Shown piece after piece: positions 26,887-33,889 of a stretch of DNA of 64,000 bases (position 1 is the first letter of the stretch; the number at the start of each line of letters is the position of its first letter). The notes under the pieces were generated by a model, which saw only the letters and a list, made by a program, of their open reading frames with translations, had not been told where the DNA came from and made no database searches. The position numbers and the translations under genes were made by a program. The stretch is taken from positions 3,968,001-4,032,000 of the forward strand of contig CAVYRS010000001.1 in NCBI GenBank assembly GCA_963770995.1. Direction: 5' to 3'. The DNA comes from CAVSWN01 sp963770995. GTDB lineage: Bacteria > Acidobacteriota > Vicinamibacteria > Vicinamibacterales > CAVVIG01.

Positions 26887-27075
26887 ATGCTGCAGTGTCC
26901 CTATTGTCAGGGACCCGCCACGCCGCTTCCCACGCTCAGCTCCGTTTCTGTCGTGGACTTCTTCCAATGTGACGGGTGCGCCAGGATCTCCGAGCGGCCG
27001 AAGGACACGGCCGGGGATCCGATTCCTCTGCTGATTACGTTCGCAATCGGGCAGCCGCGAGCCACGACGCACTGA
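26887..27075 (+). CDS. Small zinc-ribbon protein (62 aa)
   Basis: A 62-residue protein with two knuckles, CPYCQG at residues 4-7 and CDGC near 31-34, spaced as in a treble-clef or zinc-ribbon fold. Between them lies VVDFFQ, a typical strand leading into the second knuckle. The start ATG 26887 places the first knuckle at the N-terminus. It lies between a small ORF and the histidine kinase. Possible roles are nucleic-acid or protein binding; no more can be said. Confidence 0.55.
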   Translation: MLQCPYCQGPATPLPTLSSVSVVDFFQCDGCARISERPKDTAGDPIPLLITFAIGQPRATTH

Positions 27076-27146
27076 CGCCCGGTCACTCCGGTCCACACCC
27101 GTCGCGCGGAGCGGTTGCCTCGCTTGCTGCTACGATCGCGGGACGG

Positions 27147-28901
27147 ATGGACACCTCCGCCGCCCGTGCCGCCGATCGGGCCGCCGTACGGCTCCTGCCC
27201 GATCAGGCCGAGATCCGGCTCACCGAGCGCGCGCTGGCCGTCGCGCGCGTGCTCCTGACGATTGCGGCCATGTTTGTCGGCTACGTGGTCGCCGTCGATC
27301 GAACGGGCCCCGTCCAGGAGCTCTTGTTGCTCTACGTGACGTTCGCCGTCATTCTGCTGGTCGGCATCCTCGGGTCCAGCCACATCTCGTCGAAGGTGCC
27401 AGTCACCGTTCATGTGGTCGACATCGTGTTCGTGGCCACGCTGGGCCTGTTCCCGATAGGGGACACGGTGCCGTTCTTCAGCTTTCTGCTGTTCCCGCTC
27501 TTCACCGCGGCATCGCGTTGGGGTTTCCAGGAAGTGATGATCACGACGGTCGTGACCGAAGCGGTGGTGCTGGCGGACAGGCTGTTCAGTCGCGCCGCGG
27601 CCGCACCGTTCCTGCCGCGCGTCGTCGCCATCGCCGCCGCCGGCGCCGCCATTGGCTATCTGGCGGAGCAGCAGAACCGGAAGCGCTTCGAGGATCGCGC
27701 CATCGCCGTCATCCTCGGCCGCGCGCGTCTCGGTGGCACGCTCGCTGACACGGTCAACCTGGTGCTGGCGTCCGTGCGCAACGCGTTCCACGCAAGGCAG
27801 GTGCTCGTCGTGTTCCAAGAGCGTCCTGTGGGCCGCGTGTTGCTGTGGCGCACCGATGCCGCCGTCGGTGACACCCTGTCCGCCCGGCCCATGCAGCTGC
27901 CCGCCGCTCGCCACGACGACTTCTGGTTCCAGATGCCCGGCACGGCGTGGCATGCGCGGGCGCAAGGCCGATCGCGACGCGGCACCTTCACGGTGGTCGC
28001 GCTCGATGCGACGGGACGGCGATTGGCGCCCGCCACGGTGGACGTCCCCGCGGGCTTTCTCGCGGCACACGCGTGCCGCCGGTTCGTCGGGGCGGCGCTG
28101 ACGTTGAGCGACGACTGGCTGTGCAGGCTGTTCGTGCTCGACCCGGCGATGGGCGTCCACCGCGAACAGACCGCGCGGTTCGCCCTCCAATTGGCGCAGA
28201 CTGTCGGGCCGGCGCTCTACAACAACTATCTGGTCCGCAGCGTCCGCACCCGCGCTCAGGCGCTCGAGCGGAGCCGCATCGCGCGCGAGATGCACGACGG
28301 CGTCACGCAATCGCTGCTGGGGCTCGAAATGGAGATTGCCGTCTTGCGGCGGCGCGCCAAATCCGAGGCCCCGCTCTGGACCGACGACCTGGCGCGCATC
28401 CACAGCATCGTGCGCGACGAGGTGGTGACCGTTCGTGAGCTGATGGAGGGCATCCGCGTCGACGACGTCGTGTCGGGCGACCTGATTCAGCATCTCAGCG
28501 GCGTCGTCGATCGGTTCAGCCGCTACACCGGCATTTCCGCGCGGTTCGTGTCCAACGGCAAGCCCGCGCCGCTGACGTCGCACGCCCGCCGCCAGATCGC
28601 ACGGATCGTCCACGAGGCGCTGGTCAACGTCCGCAAGCACTCCAACGCCGACCGCGTCGTCGTGCGCATCGACACCGACCGGTTCGCGTGGAAGGTGTCG
28701 ATCGAGGACGATGGACGGGGGTTTCCCTTCGCCGGGACGTTGACGCACGACGAGCTCGACGCGCAGCGTCAGGGGCCGCGGACGATCGGCGAGCGCGCTC
28801 GAATCATCGGCGGAGTGATGACCGTCGAGTCGCGCCCAGGGTTCGGCTCGCGCGTCGAGGTTTCCGTGCCGATTACTGATAGCCTAGAACCGAGCGCTTA
28901 G
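27147..28901 (+). CDS. Membrane histidine kinase (HisKA_3, NarX/DesK-like)
   Basis: A 584-residue sensor kinase for the NarL-type regulator downstream. About five or six N-terminal membrane helices (residues 30-185) are followed by a GAF-like region (LADTVNLVLASVRNAFHARQVLVVF). The dimerisation and phosphoacceptor domain holds SRIAREMHDGVTQSLLG, with the histidine near residue 383. The ATPase domain has IVHEALVNVRKHSNA (N box), IEDDGRGF (G1) and an RTIGERARIIGG G2-like stretch. ATG 27147 precedes a charged segment and then the first helix. The response regulator starts 13 bases after its stop. The signal is unknown; a link to pilus or glycan expression is only positional. Confidence 0.9.
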   Translation: MDTSAARAADRAAVRLLPDQAEIRLTERALAVARVLLTIAAMFVGYVVAVDRTGPVQELLLLYVTFAVILLVGILGSSHISSKVPVTVHVVDIVFVATLGLFPIGDTVPFFSFLLFPLFTAASRWGFQEVMITTVVTEAVVLADRLFSRAAAAPFLPRVVAIAAAGAAIGYLAEQQNRKRFEDRAIAVILGRARLGGTLADTVNLVLASVRNAFHARQVLVVFQERPVGRVLLWRTDAAVGDTLSARPMQLPAARHDDFWFQMPGTAWHARAQGRSRRGTFTVVALDATGRRLAPATVDVPAGFLAAHACRRFVGAALTLSDDWLCRLFVLDPAMGVHREQTARFALQLAQTVGPALYNNYLVRSVRTRAQALERSRIAREMHDGVTQSLLGLEMEIAVLRRRAKSEAPLWTDDLARIHSIVRDEVVTVRELMEGIRVDDVVSGDLIQHLSGVVDRFSRYTGISARFVSNGKPAPLTSHARRQIARIVHEALVNVRKHSNADRVVVRIDTDRFAWKVSIEDDGRGFPFAGTLTHDELDAQRQGPRTIGERARIIGGVMTVESRPGFGSRVEVSVPITDSLEPSA

Positions 28902-28913
28902 CGCCGAGAGCTG

Positions 28914-29597
28914 ATGGCTGATACCGACGCGACCCGTACCGCCGTGCGCATCCTAGTTGCCGACGATCATCCCATTTTCCGCGATGGTCTCCGGCGTCTG
29001 CTCGAGGCCGAGCCCGACCTCCTCGTGGTCGGCGAGGCGGTGGATGCGGCTGAAGCGATTCAAATGGTTGGCAAGCTGCATCCCGACATCCTGCTCCTCG
29101 ACGTCGCGATGCCGAAGGTCTCGGGGCTCGAAGCGCTCGAGACGGTCATGGCACTGCCCGCGCCGCCGAAGGTGATCCTCCTGACCGCCGCGATCGACCG
29201 CGCCGACATCGTCAAAGCGCTGCAGGTCGGCGCGCGCGGCGTCGTGCTCAAAGAGTCGGCCACCTCGATGCTGCTGAAAGCCATTCGCATCGTGATGGAC
29301 GGCGGCTATTGGGTGGGCCGCGAGAGCGTCTCGGATCTCTTGCAAGCGTTGTACAGCCTTGGTCCAGTGCCCGAGCGCCCCGAGGCGCTGCCCGCGTTCA
29401 GCCTGACGCCACGCGAAATCCAGATCGTCGGGCTAATCCTGGCGGCCGCCGGCAACAAGAAGATCGCCGACACGCTGAACATCAGCGAGAAGACGGTCAA
29501 GCATCACCTCACCAACATCTTCGAGAAGCTCGGCGTCTCCAACCGTCTGGAGCTGGCGCTCTTCGCCGCGCAGCACAACCTCCTGCCCAAAGAGTGA
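28914..29597 (+). CDS. NarL/FixJ-family response regulator
   Basis: A 227-residue regulator. The receiver domain holds VADDHPIFRDGL (acidic pocket), LLLDVAMPKVSG with the phosphoacceptor Asp near residue 63, LLTAA, and KESAT for the conserved Lys. A LuxR-type helix-turn-helix lies at about residues 163-218 (LTPREIQIVGLILAAAGNKK, LNISEKTVKHHLTNIFEKLG). It pairs with the upstream kinase. Its GTGA junction with the YdcF-like gene suggests that the latter is co-expressed. Candidate targets include the palindromes at 26523 and 12476, but no binding motif can be assigned. Confidence 0.92.
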   Translation: MADTDATRTAVRILVADDHPIFRDGLRRLLEAEPDLLVVGEAVDAAEAIQMVGKLHPDILLLDVAMPKVSGLEALETVMALPAPPKVILLTAAIDRADIVKALQVGARGVVLKESATSMLLKAIRIVMDGGYWVGRESVSDLLQALYSLGPVPERPEALPAFSLTPREIQIVGLILAAAGNKKIADTLNISEKTVKHHLTNIFEKLGVSNRLELALFAAQHNLLPKE

Positions 29598-30373
29598 GAC
29601 TCGCCAGCCTGTTGAATCTCGCCTTCTCGACGGGCGGGTTGCTGCTCATGCTGATTGTCATCTGCGCGTGGCTGCTGCTGCGTCCGCGCTCGCGGCTCGC
29701 GCGCGGCACATTGGTGCTGGTGGTCGTGTGTTACACGCTGATCAGCATGTACGCGATTCCCCACGCCGTCGGTCGCTACTGGAGCCGGGAGTTCGAGCCG
29801 TTGCAGAAGTCGGACGTGCCGCCGGGTCGAACGGCTGTTGTGCTACTCGGGTCGGGCAGCTACACCGCGCTCGATTGGGAAAACGGCCGCACCGCGGTAC
29901 CCGATCCGATTGGCCTCGAGCGGACGCTGGAAGCAGCGCGGATCTACCGGATGATCGACCCCGCGTGGGTGATCAGCTCGGGCGGGTTCCTGCGGCCGAG
30001 ATCGCCGAACCTGCCGCCGGGCGAGGTGATGAAGGACGTGCTGCTGAGGCTCGGCGTCGAGGCGTCACGGGTGATCGTCAAGAATCTGGCCATCGACACG
30101 CACGATGAAGCGCTGACGGTATCGACGCTGCTCCCGTCGCTGCGCGTCGATCACGTCGTCCTGGTGACCTCGAGTGTGCACATGCGCCGCGCGGCCGCGA
30201 CGTTTCGCGCGACCGGTGTCGTGGTGATTCCGGCGCCGGCGCGTGAGGACGGGCCGTGGACTCCGTCGTGGATGTCGAGGTACCTCCCGAGCGAGTACGG
30301 CCTGTTCGAGGCGTCGCTCGTCGGGCACGAGCTCGCGGGCTGGGTGTACTACAGGCTTAAAGGATGGCTGTAG
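29594..30373 (+). CDS. YdcF/ElyC-like DUF218 membrane protein
   Basis: A 259-residue protein with two N-terminal membrane helices (LLNLAFSTGGLLLMLIVICA and LVLVVVCYTLISMYAI) and a DUF218 domain: AVVLLGSG, AARIYRM, VISSGG, DVLLRLGV, NLAIDTHDEA, VLVTSSVHMRRA. DUF218 proteins such as SanA/ElyC are linked to envelope or peptidoglycan-precursor maintenance. GTG 29594 overlaps the regulator's TGA (GTGA), which sets the start. Its role here is probably envelope-related. Confidence 0.82.
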   Translation: MRLASLLNLAFSTGGLLLMLIVICAWLLLRPRSRLARGTLVLVVVCYTLISMYAIPHAVGRYWSREFEPLQKSDVPPGRTAVVLLGSGSYTALDWENGRTAVPDPIGLERTLEAARIYRMIDPAWVISSGGFLRPRSPNLPPGEVMKDVLLRLGVEASRVIVKNLAIDTHDEALTVSTLLPSLRVDHVVLVTSSVHMRRAAATFRATGVVVIPAPAREDGPWTPSWMSRYLPSEYGLFEASLVGHELAGWVYYRLKGWL

Positions 30374-30486
30374 TTCTGAGCGTATCGCTCGGGACCGAAT
30401 TCAATTGGAAGCTCCGGGATCGACGACGTGGCCCTGACCAGGATCGACTCGTCCCATGGTACGCCTCTTGAAGCGACGGAGGCCTC

Positions 30487-30654
30487 ATGGCGTTCTGTCG
30501 GACCTGCAGCCATCATTTGATGCGAAAACGTCGAACACTGCTCCAGCGGCTTCTCTACACTGAAGTCTTCTACTGCACGACGTGTAGAAAAAAATTCATG
30601 CGAGCGCGCAGGCTTACAAATGCGGTATCTTCGATGCTGTGGCAGAAAGGCTGA
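30487..30654 (+). CDS. Small zinc-ribbon protein (55 aa) coupled to the FHA gene
   Basis: A 55-residue ORF beginning MAFCRTCSHHLMRKRR and containing EVFYCTTCRKKF: two CxxC knuckles (residues 4-7 and about 29-32) framed by basic residues, the layout of a single zinc ribbon. GGAGG lies 5-9 bases upstream of the ATG. The ORF overlaps the FHA gene start (GTG 30639) by 16 bases, which implies coupling. The 30374-30486 gap before it shows no gene; a weak GAGCG/CGCTC hairpin lies near 30380. I do not recognise a specific family. Confidence 0.6.
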   Translation: MAFCRTCSHHLMRKRRTLLQRLLYTEVFYCTTCRKKFMRARRLTNAVSSMLWQKG

Positions 30655-31103
30655 ATCCCGTTGCAGTGTTGCGGGCTGAAACCGACGCCGCGCGATTCGC
30701 ATTGGGCGAGCGCGACCTCGTCCGTATGACGCGCTTCCCCTTTAACGTTGGTCGCGAAAGCCGTGCGACCGGCCTGGAGAAGCTGAAGCGCGAAATCGAG
30801 CGTCGGCGTGGGCACGCAACACCTGTGAACGACCTCTACCTCGTCGATCGCGCGGAGGCCGGGCGGAATGTCTCGCGCGAGCACTTTCGAATCGACTGGG
30901 TCGATGATCGGTTCGTCATCGTCGACCTCGGCAGCACGTGCGGGACGATCGTCGCGGCTCGCTCCATCGGGAAAGACAGCCCCACCAACGCGACCGAGCT
31001 GCACGATAACGACCTCATCGTCGTGGGGGTCCCCAGCTCACCGTATGTCTTTCGATTTCAGATTGAGGCTCAGGGCAGCAGCTCGGCGACGGCGATCAAA
31101 TAG
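30639..31103 (+). CDS. FHA-domain protein
   Basis: A 154-residue forkhead-associated domain protein, which would bind phosphothreonine peptides. The diagnostic residues are visible: FNVGRES (Gly-Arg), NVSREHF (Ser, His) and DLGSTCGT (the Asn-Gly pair appears as Cys-Gly). It is a lone FHA domain with no attached kinase. Its partner could be the small zinc ribbon or a Ser/Thr kinase elsewhere. It converges with the Uma2 gene, overlapping its 3' end by 34 bases. GTG 30639 is the only start that keeps the first strand. Confidence 0.78.
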   Translation: MAERLNPVAVLRAETDAARFALGERDLVRMTRFPFNVGRESRATGLEKLKREIERRRGHATPVNDLYLVDRAEAGRNVSREHFRIDWVDDRFVIVDLGSTCGTIVAARSIGKDSPTNATELHDNDLIVVGVPSSPYVFRFQIEAQGSSSATAIK

Positions 31104-31678
31104 TGCGGCCGCTCCAATGGGGCCACCTGGTCGCCAGCTGAATACTCCTCGACCACCGCGTAGCCCCACGCGTCGGGGCTGTCTGTTGAGGGCGCAGGGA
31201 ATCGGCGCACTTCGAGGATCTGATCGACCAGATTGAGCAGCCAGTAGTCGGCTAAGCCCGCCCGCGCATACATCGCCGCCTTTCTAGTTCGATCGAACGA
31301 CAGCGTCGCATCCGAAACCTCAAGGACGAGCAGGGCCGTCGTCGGATGTGCGTCGCGGTAATCGCGCGGTGAGCCGGTGACGACTGCCACGTCGGGCTCC
31401 GGCTCGGAGTCGATTGACAATGCCAGAGGTAGCTGCGCGCGCACGTCGACGCCCTCGCCAAACGCGCGTCGCAATGCATCGTCCGCCAAGCGAACCGCAG
31501 TTGCATGACGGCTTTTCTGCGGCGTCATCGTGACAATCTCTCCGTTGATCAGCTCGACATGGTCTTCGGTCGTGAAGACACCCGCGTCGATCATCCGGTC
31601 GTATTCGTCCCGAGTCCATCGCCGGAGCTGCACAGGCGTCACGAGGATGATCCTACGGCCACAGGCGGCTGCTGGCAA
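31070..31678 (-). CDS. Uma2/DUF820 endonuclease-like protein
   Basis: A 202-residue Uma2-family protein, a PD-(D/E)XK-like fold common in multicopy in cyanobacteria, actinobacteria and acidobacteria; biological roles are unknown. Visible features are WTRDEYDRMIDAG, VELINGEIV (the usual DGEI region), EPEPDVAVV (catalytic Asp) and ALLVLEVSDATLSFDRTRKA (the E-x-K-like part, here EVSDAT). The N-terminal ATG at 31678 overlaps the upstream ATPase gene's 3' end by 26 bases. Confidence 0.82.
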   Translation of the reverse strand: MPAAACGRRIILVTPVQLRRWTRDEYDRMIDAGVFTTEDHVELINGEIVTMTPQKSRHATAVRLADDALRRAFGEGVDVRAQLPLALSIDSEPEPDVAVVTGSPRDYRDAHPTTALLVLEVSDATLSFDRTRKAAMYARAGLADYWLLNLVDQILEVRRFPAPSTDSPDAWGYAVVEEYSAGDQVAPLERPHYLIAVAELLP

Positions 31679-32864
31679 CAGCGTCGAGCCACTGCGGAAG
31701 GGGCCACATATCGATGCCCTCCTCGGTCCGGTGCGGGCGATCGCCGAGGTACACGAGGACGCGGCGCGCCAGCCGCGGCAACCCGGCGATGGCGCGCAGG
31801 CCGGCCAGCCGCGAGGTCGCCTGGCGCGTAGTCGTGTCGATCTCCATGGCCAGGTACTCGCGGCCCCGGCGCAGCAGGAAGTCCACTTCAGTCGCGCGCG
31901 CCTGGCCGGGCGCCCAGTAGCCGATGTCGTCGAACACGTCGCCGCGCTGGTTGTGCGCGCGCAGCACGGTCAAGGCCAGACCTTCGAGCAGCGGCCCGCG
32001 TTCTTCGGCGGCGACGTCGCCCAACTGCCGCTTGACAGCGCGGACGACGCCGGCATCGGTCCAGTACAGCTTGGGATGACGACGTTCTCGAACGCGCAGT
32101 CGGGGTTCGAAGGCGGGCACGAGTGTCGCCATGAGCGTGTCGCGAAGAACGGCGAGATAGCCGTCGATGGTGGTGCGCGACGCCGCCGAATCTCGGGCGA
32201 GCGCTGCGACGTTGACGACGCGTCCATGAGCGAGCGCCGCCGCGGGCAGGAATCGCAAGAACGCGGCGAGGTTTCGCACGGTCGCTTCGCCGCGGATTTC
32301 TTCGCGCACGTACTTCTGGACGAAATCGTCGAGCGCGCCCCGGGGATAGGCCGCCTCCCAGATCGCGGGGAGGCTGCCGAAACGCAGCACACGCTCGAGC
32401 TCGAAATCCTGTCCCAGTTCAACCGGGACGAGCGGGTACATTGTCAGCGGCGGCAGATGGCGTGCTAGCGTGGAGGCGACGGCCCGCAGTGGACACACGC
32501 TCGAGCCGAGGACGACGAATCGGCGATCGTCGTCTTCCATCGCCCGCCGCACTTCGGGAAGGATCGCCGGCACGCGGTGCACCTCGCGGACGATGACGAC
32601 CTGGCGAGGCATCGTGGCGCGAAGCTCTCTGGCGAACTCGGACGGATCGGCCAGCAGCCTCTGCCCGACGCGGTCGTCGCCCAGGTCGACGACGTGCGCA
32701 TGCGGGAACGCAGCCCGGGCCCACGTCATCTTGCCGGACCCCTGGAGTCCAAACAGGGAAAAGCTTCCTGGACCGGGCCGCAGCAGGCGCCGATAATCGG
32801 TTGACGTGGCTGCACGGTAGTCAGGTAAATCGTCCAATTTGCTTCCTCGCCAGTCATTCTGCAA
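31653..32864 (-). CDS. AAA/DUF4143-type ATPase, degenerate nucleotide site
   Basis: A 403-residue member of the ATP-binding AAA_14 plus DUF4143 family. The N-terminal P-loop reads FGLQGSGKMTW, where the canonical form is GxRRxGKS/T. Walker B reads VVIVREVHRVP; the usual Asp-Glu before hRVP is Arg-Glu, so hydrolysis may be lost. The C-terminal DUF4143 has RTTIDGYLAVLRDTL, LYWTDAGVVRA, LLEGLALTVL and TEVDFLLRRGREYLAMEI, the restriction-nuclease-like core. The start is TTG 32864 by extension of the conserved N-terminus; a start further in is possible. Such genes are often mobile passengers. Confidence 0.75.
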   Translation of the reverse strand: MQNDWRGSKLDDLPDYRAATSTDYRRLLRPGPGSFSLFGLQGSGKMTWARAAFPHAHVVDLGDDRVGQRLLADPSEFARELRATMPRQVVIVREVHRVPAILPEVRRAMEDDDRRFVVLGSSVCPLRAVASTLARHLPPLTMYPLVPVELGQDFELERVLRFGSLPAIWEAAYPRGALDDFVQKYVREEIRGEATVRNLAAFLRFLPAAALAHGRVVNVAALARDSAASRTTIDGYLAVLRDTLMATLVPAFEPRLRVRERRHPKLYWTDAGVVRAVKRQLGDVAAEERGPLLEGLALTVLRAHNQRGDVFDDIGYWAPGQARATEVDFLLRRGREYLAMEIDTTTRQATSRLAGLRAIAGLPRLARRVLVYLGDRPHRTEEGIDMWPLPQWLDAVASSRLWP

Positions 32865-33202
32865 CGCAGAACAACGGCATACATAGCAAAATGTCCGCAG
32901 CTCCTGTGGTATGCTGTCGTGTGTCCTTTAAAGTCTTATATTAGACTTTTGTTTACTACCTACTGATAGCTGTCGTATCACATATACACGAGCCTGCTAC
33001 CTGTTTGACACAAACTGACCAGCCGATATACTCGTTGGGTTTCTCCGGAGTTCCCGGCCGGAGAGCGTCCGTCATCGAACGGGGCTTCAGCCTCTCGGCG
33101 GAGCGAATCTCTGTGCTCCTTCATGTAAGTGAGAGGGCGAAGCTCTCTCGGTTCGAGCAAACGTCCATCCCGTCAGACGTAAGTCGCCCCCTGAATTCCT
33201 CT
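32865..33202. promoter_or_regulatory. AT-rich divergent control region upstream of the EPS operon
   Basis: A 338-base gap with markedly lower GC than its surroundings and no gene. It holds an inverted repeat AAAGTCT-TATATT-AGACTTT (32930-32949), the promoter at 33005 and a structured leader downstream. It separates the minus-strand ATPase from the plus-strand lipoprotein. Confidence 0.6.
33005..33032 (+). promoter_or_regulatory. Strong sigma-70-like promoter for the EPS regulatory genes
   Basis: TTGACA (33005-33010), a 16-base spacer, TATACT (33027-33032). This is close to the housekeeping consensus and the best promoter I found in the window. The predicted RNA start is near 33039, leaving a leader of about 160 bases before the first ORF. 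The leader contains hairpins CTCCGG/CCGGAG (33043-33063) and GAGAG/CTCTC (33131-33147). Confidence 0.7.
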
Positions 33203-33889
33203 TTGCGCCGATTGCGACACTTCCGGGTGGGTGTTCTCCTCCTGCCGATCGTGTGTGGAGCCGCGTGCGGGCCGGCGCCGCCGCCACCCGCTGCGGTGGC
33301 TGCCGCGTCCCAGATCGTGCCGAAGTACGACTCGTTCACCGGTGCGTTGACGCAGCTCGAAGCCGACTTGGACCGCGACGGCTTGATCGAAACGTGGGCC
33401 TACATGGAAGGCGCGCGCGTCGTGCGCGTGGAAGTTGACGAGAACGGCGACCGAGTGGTCGACCTGTGGGAGTACCACAGGAAGCCTGCAGGGCAGGAAA
33501 AACAGGACGGGCGGGATGGGCGGCAGGGGCAGCGCGGGAACGTGGGGCAGATGCCTCGCCCCGTGAGATTGCAGCGCGGCGGACTGGAGAGCCCGGACAA
33601 GACAGTCGAACGCATCGAACGCGCGACGCGGCGCGATGGCGTTGTGTCGCGCTGGGAATACTTCGACAACGGGATGCTGACCCGTGTCGAAGAGGACAAA
33701 GACGGCGACGGGAAGATAGACAAATGGGAAACCTACAACGACGGCAGCCTGGCGATGATGGCGATCGACACGACGCATCGAGGAAAACCGGATCGCCGGC
33801 TGGTATATCGCCCGGACGGGACGCTCGACCGGATCGAGATCGATCCGAACGGCACGGGCACCTTTCAAGCGCAGGCGGCGGCCAAGTGA
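33203..33889 (+). CDS. Lipoprotein with EF-hand-like DxDxDG repeats
   Basis: About 228 residues. A basic N-terminus (LRRLRHFRVG), a hydrophobic stretch and GAACGPAPPPP form a lipoprotein-type signal, with the lipobox less than ideal. The mature part repeats calcium-loop-like units: DLDRDGLIETW, VDENGDRVVDLWEY, DKDGDGKIDKWE and a related IDPNGTG. The D-x-D-G-x-x-D-x-W pattern recurs about every 30 residues, often followed by a Trp or Tyr, suggesting a repeat fold binding calcium. The start is uncertain: TTG 33203 is the best in-frame candidate, and the frame stays open upstream through the leader to 33005. GTGA at the 3' end couples it to the regulator. Confidence 0.65.
   Translation: MRRLRHFRVGVLLLPIVCGAACGPAPPPPAAVAAASQIVPKYDSFTGALTQLEADLDRDGLIETWAYMEGARVVRVEVDENGDRVVDLWEYHRKPAGQEKQDGRDGRQGQRGNVGQMPRPVRLQRGGLESPDKTVERIERATRRDGVVSRWEYFDNGMLTRVEEDKDGDGKIDKWETYNDGSLAMMAIDTTHRGKPDRRLVYRPDGTLDRIEIDPNGTGTFQAQAAAK

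Noticed and set aside
26907..28748. Minus-strand frame of about 613 codons opposite the histidine kinase
   Set aside because: No domain signal, very high Arg/Gln/His; the kinase motifs on the plus strand are unambiguous.
33040..33202. Known riboswitch class (c-di-GMP, cobalamin or similar) in the EPS leader
   Set aside because: I see hairpins but no conserved consensus of those classes; left as an unassigned structured leader.
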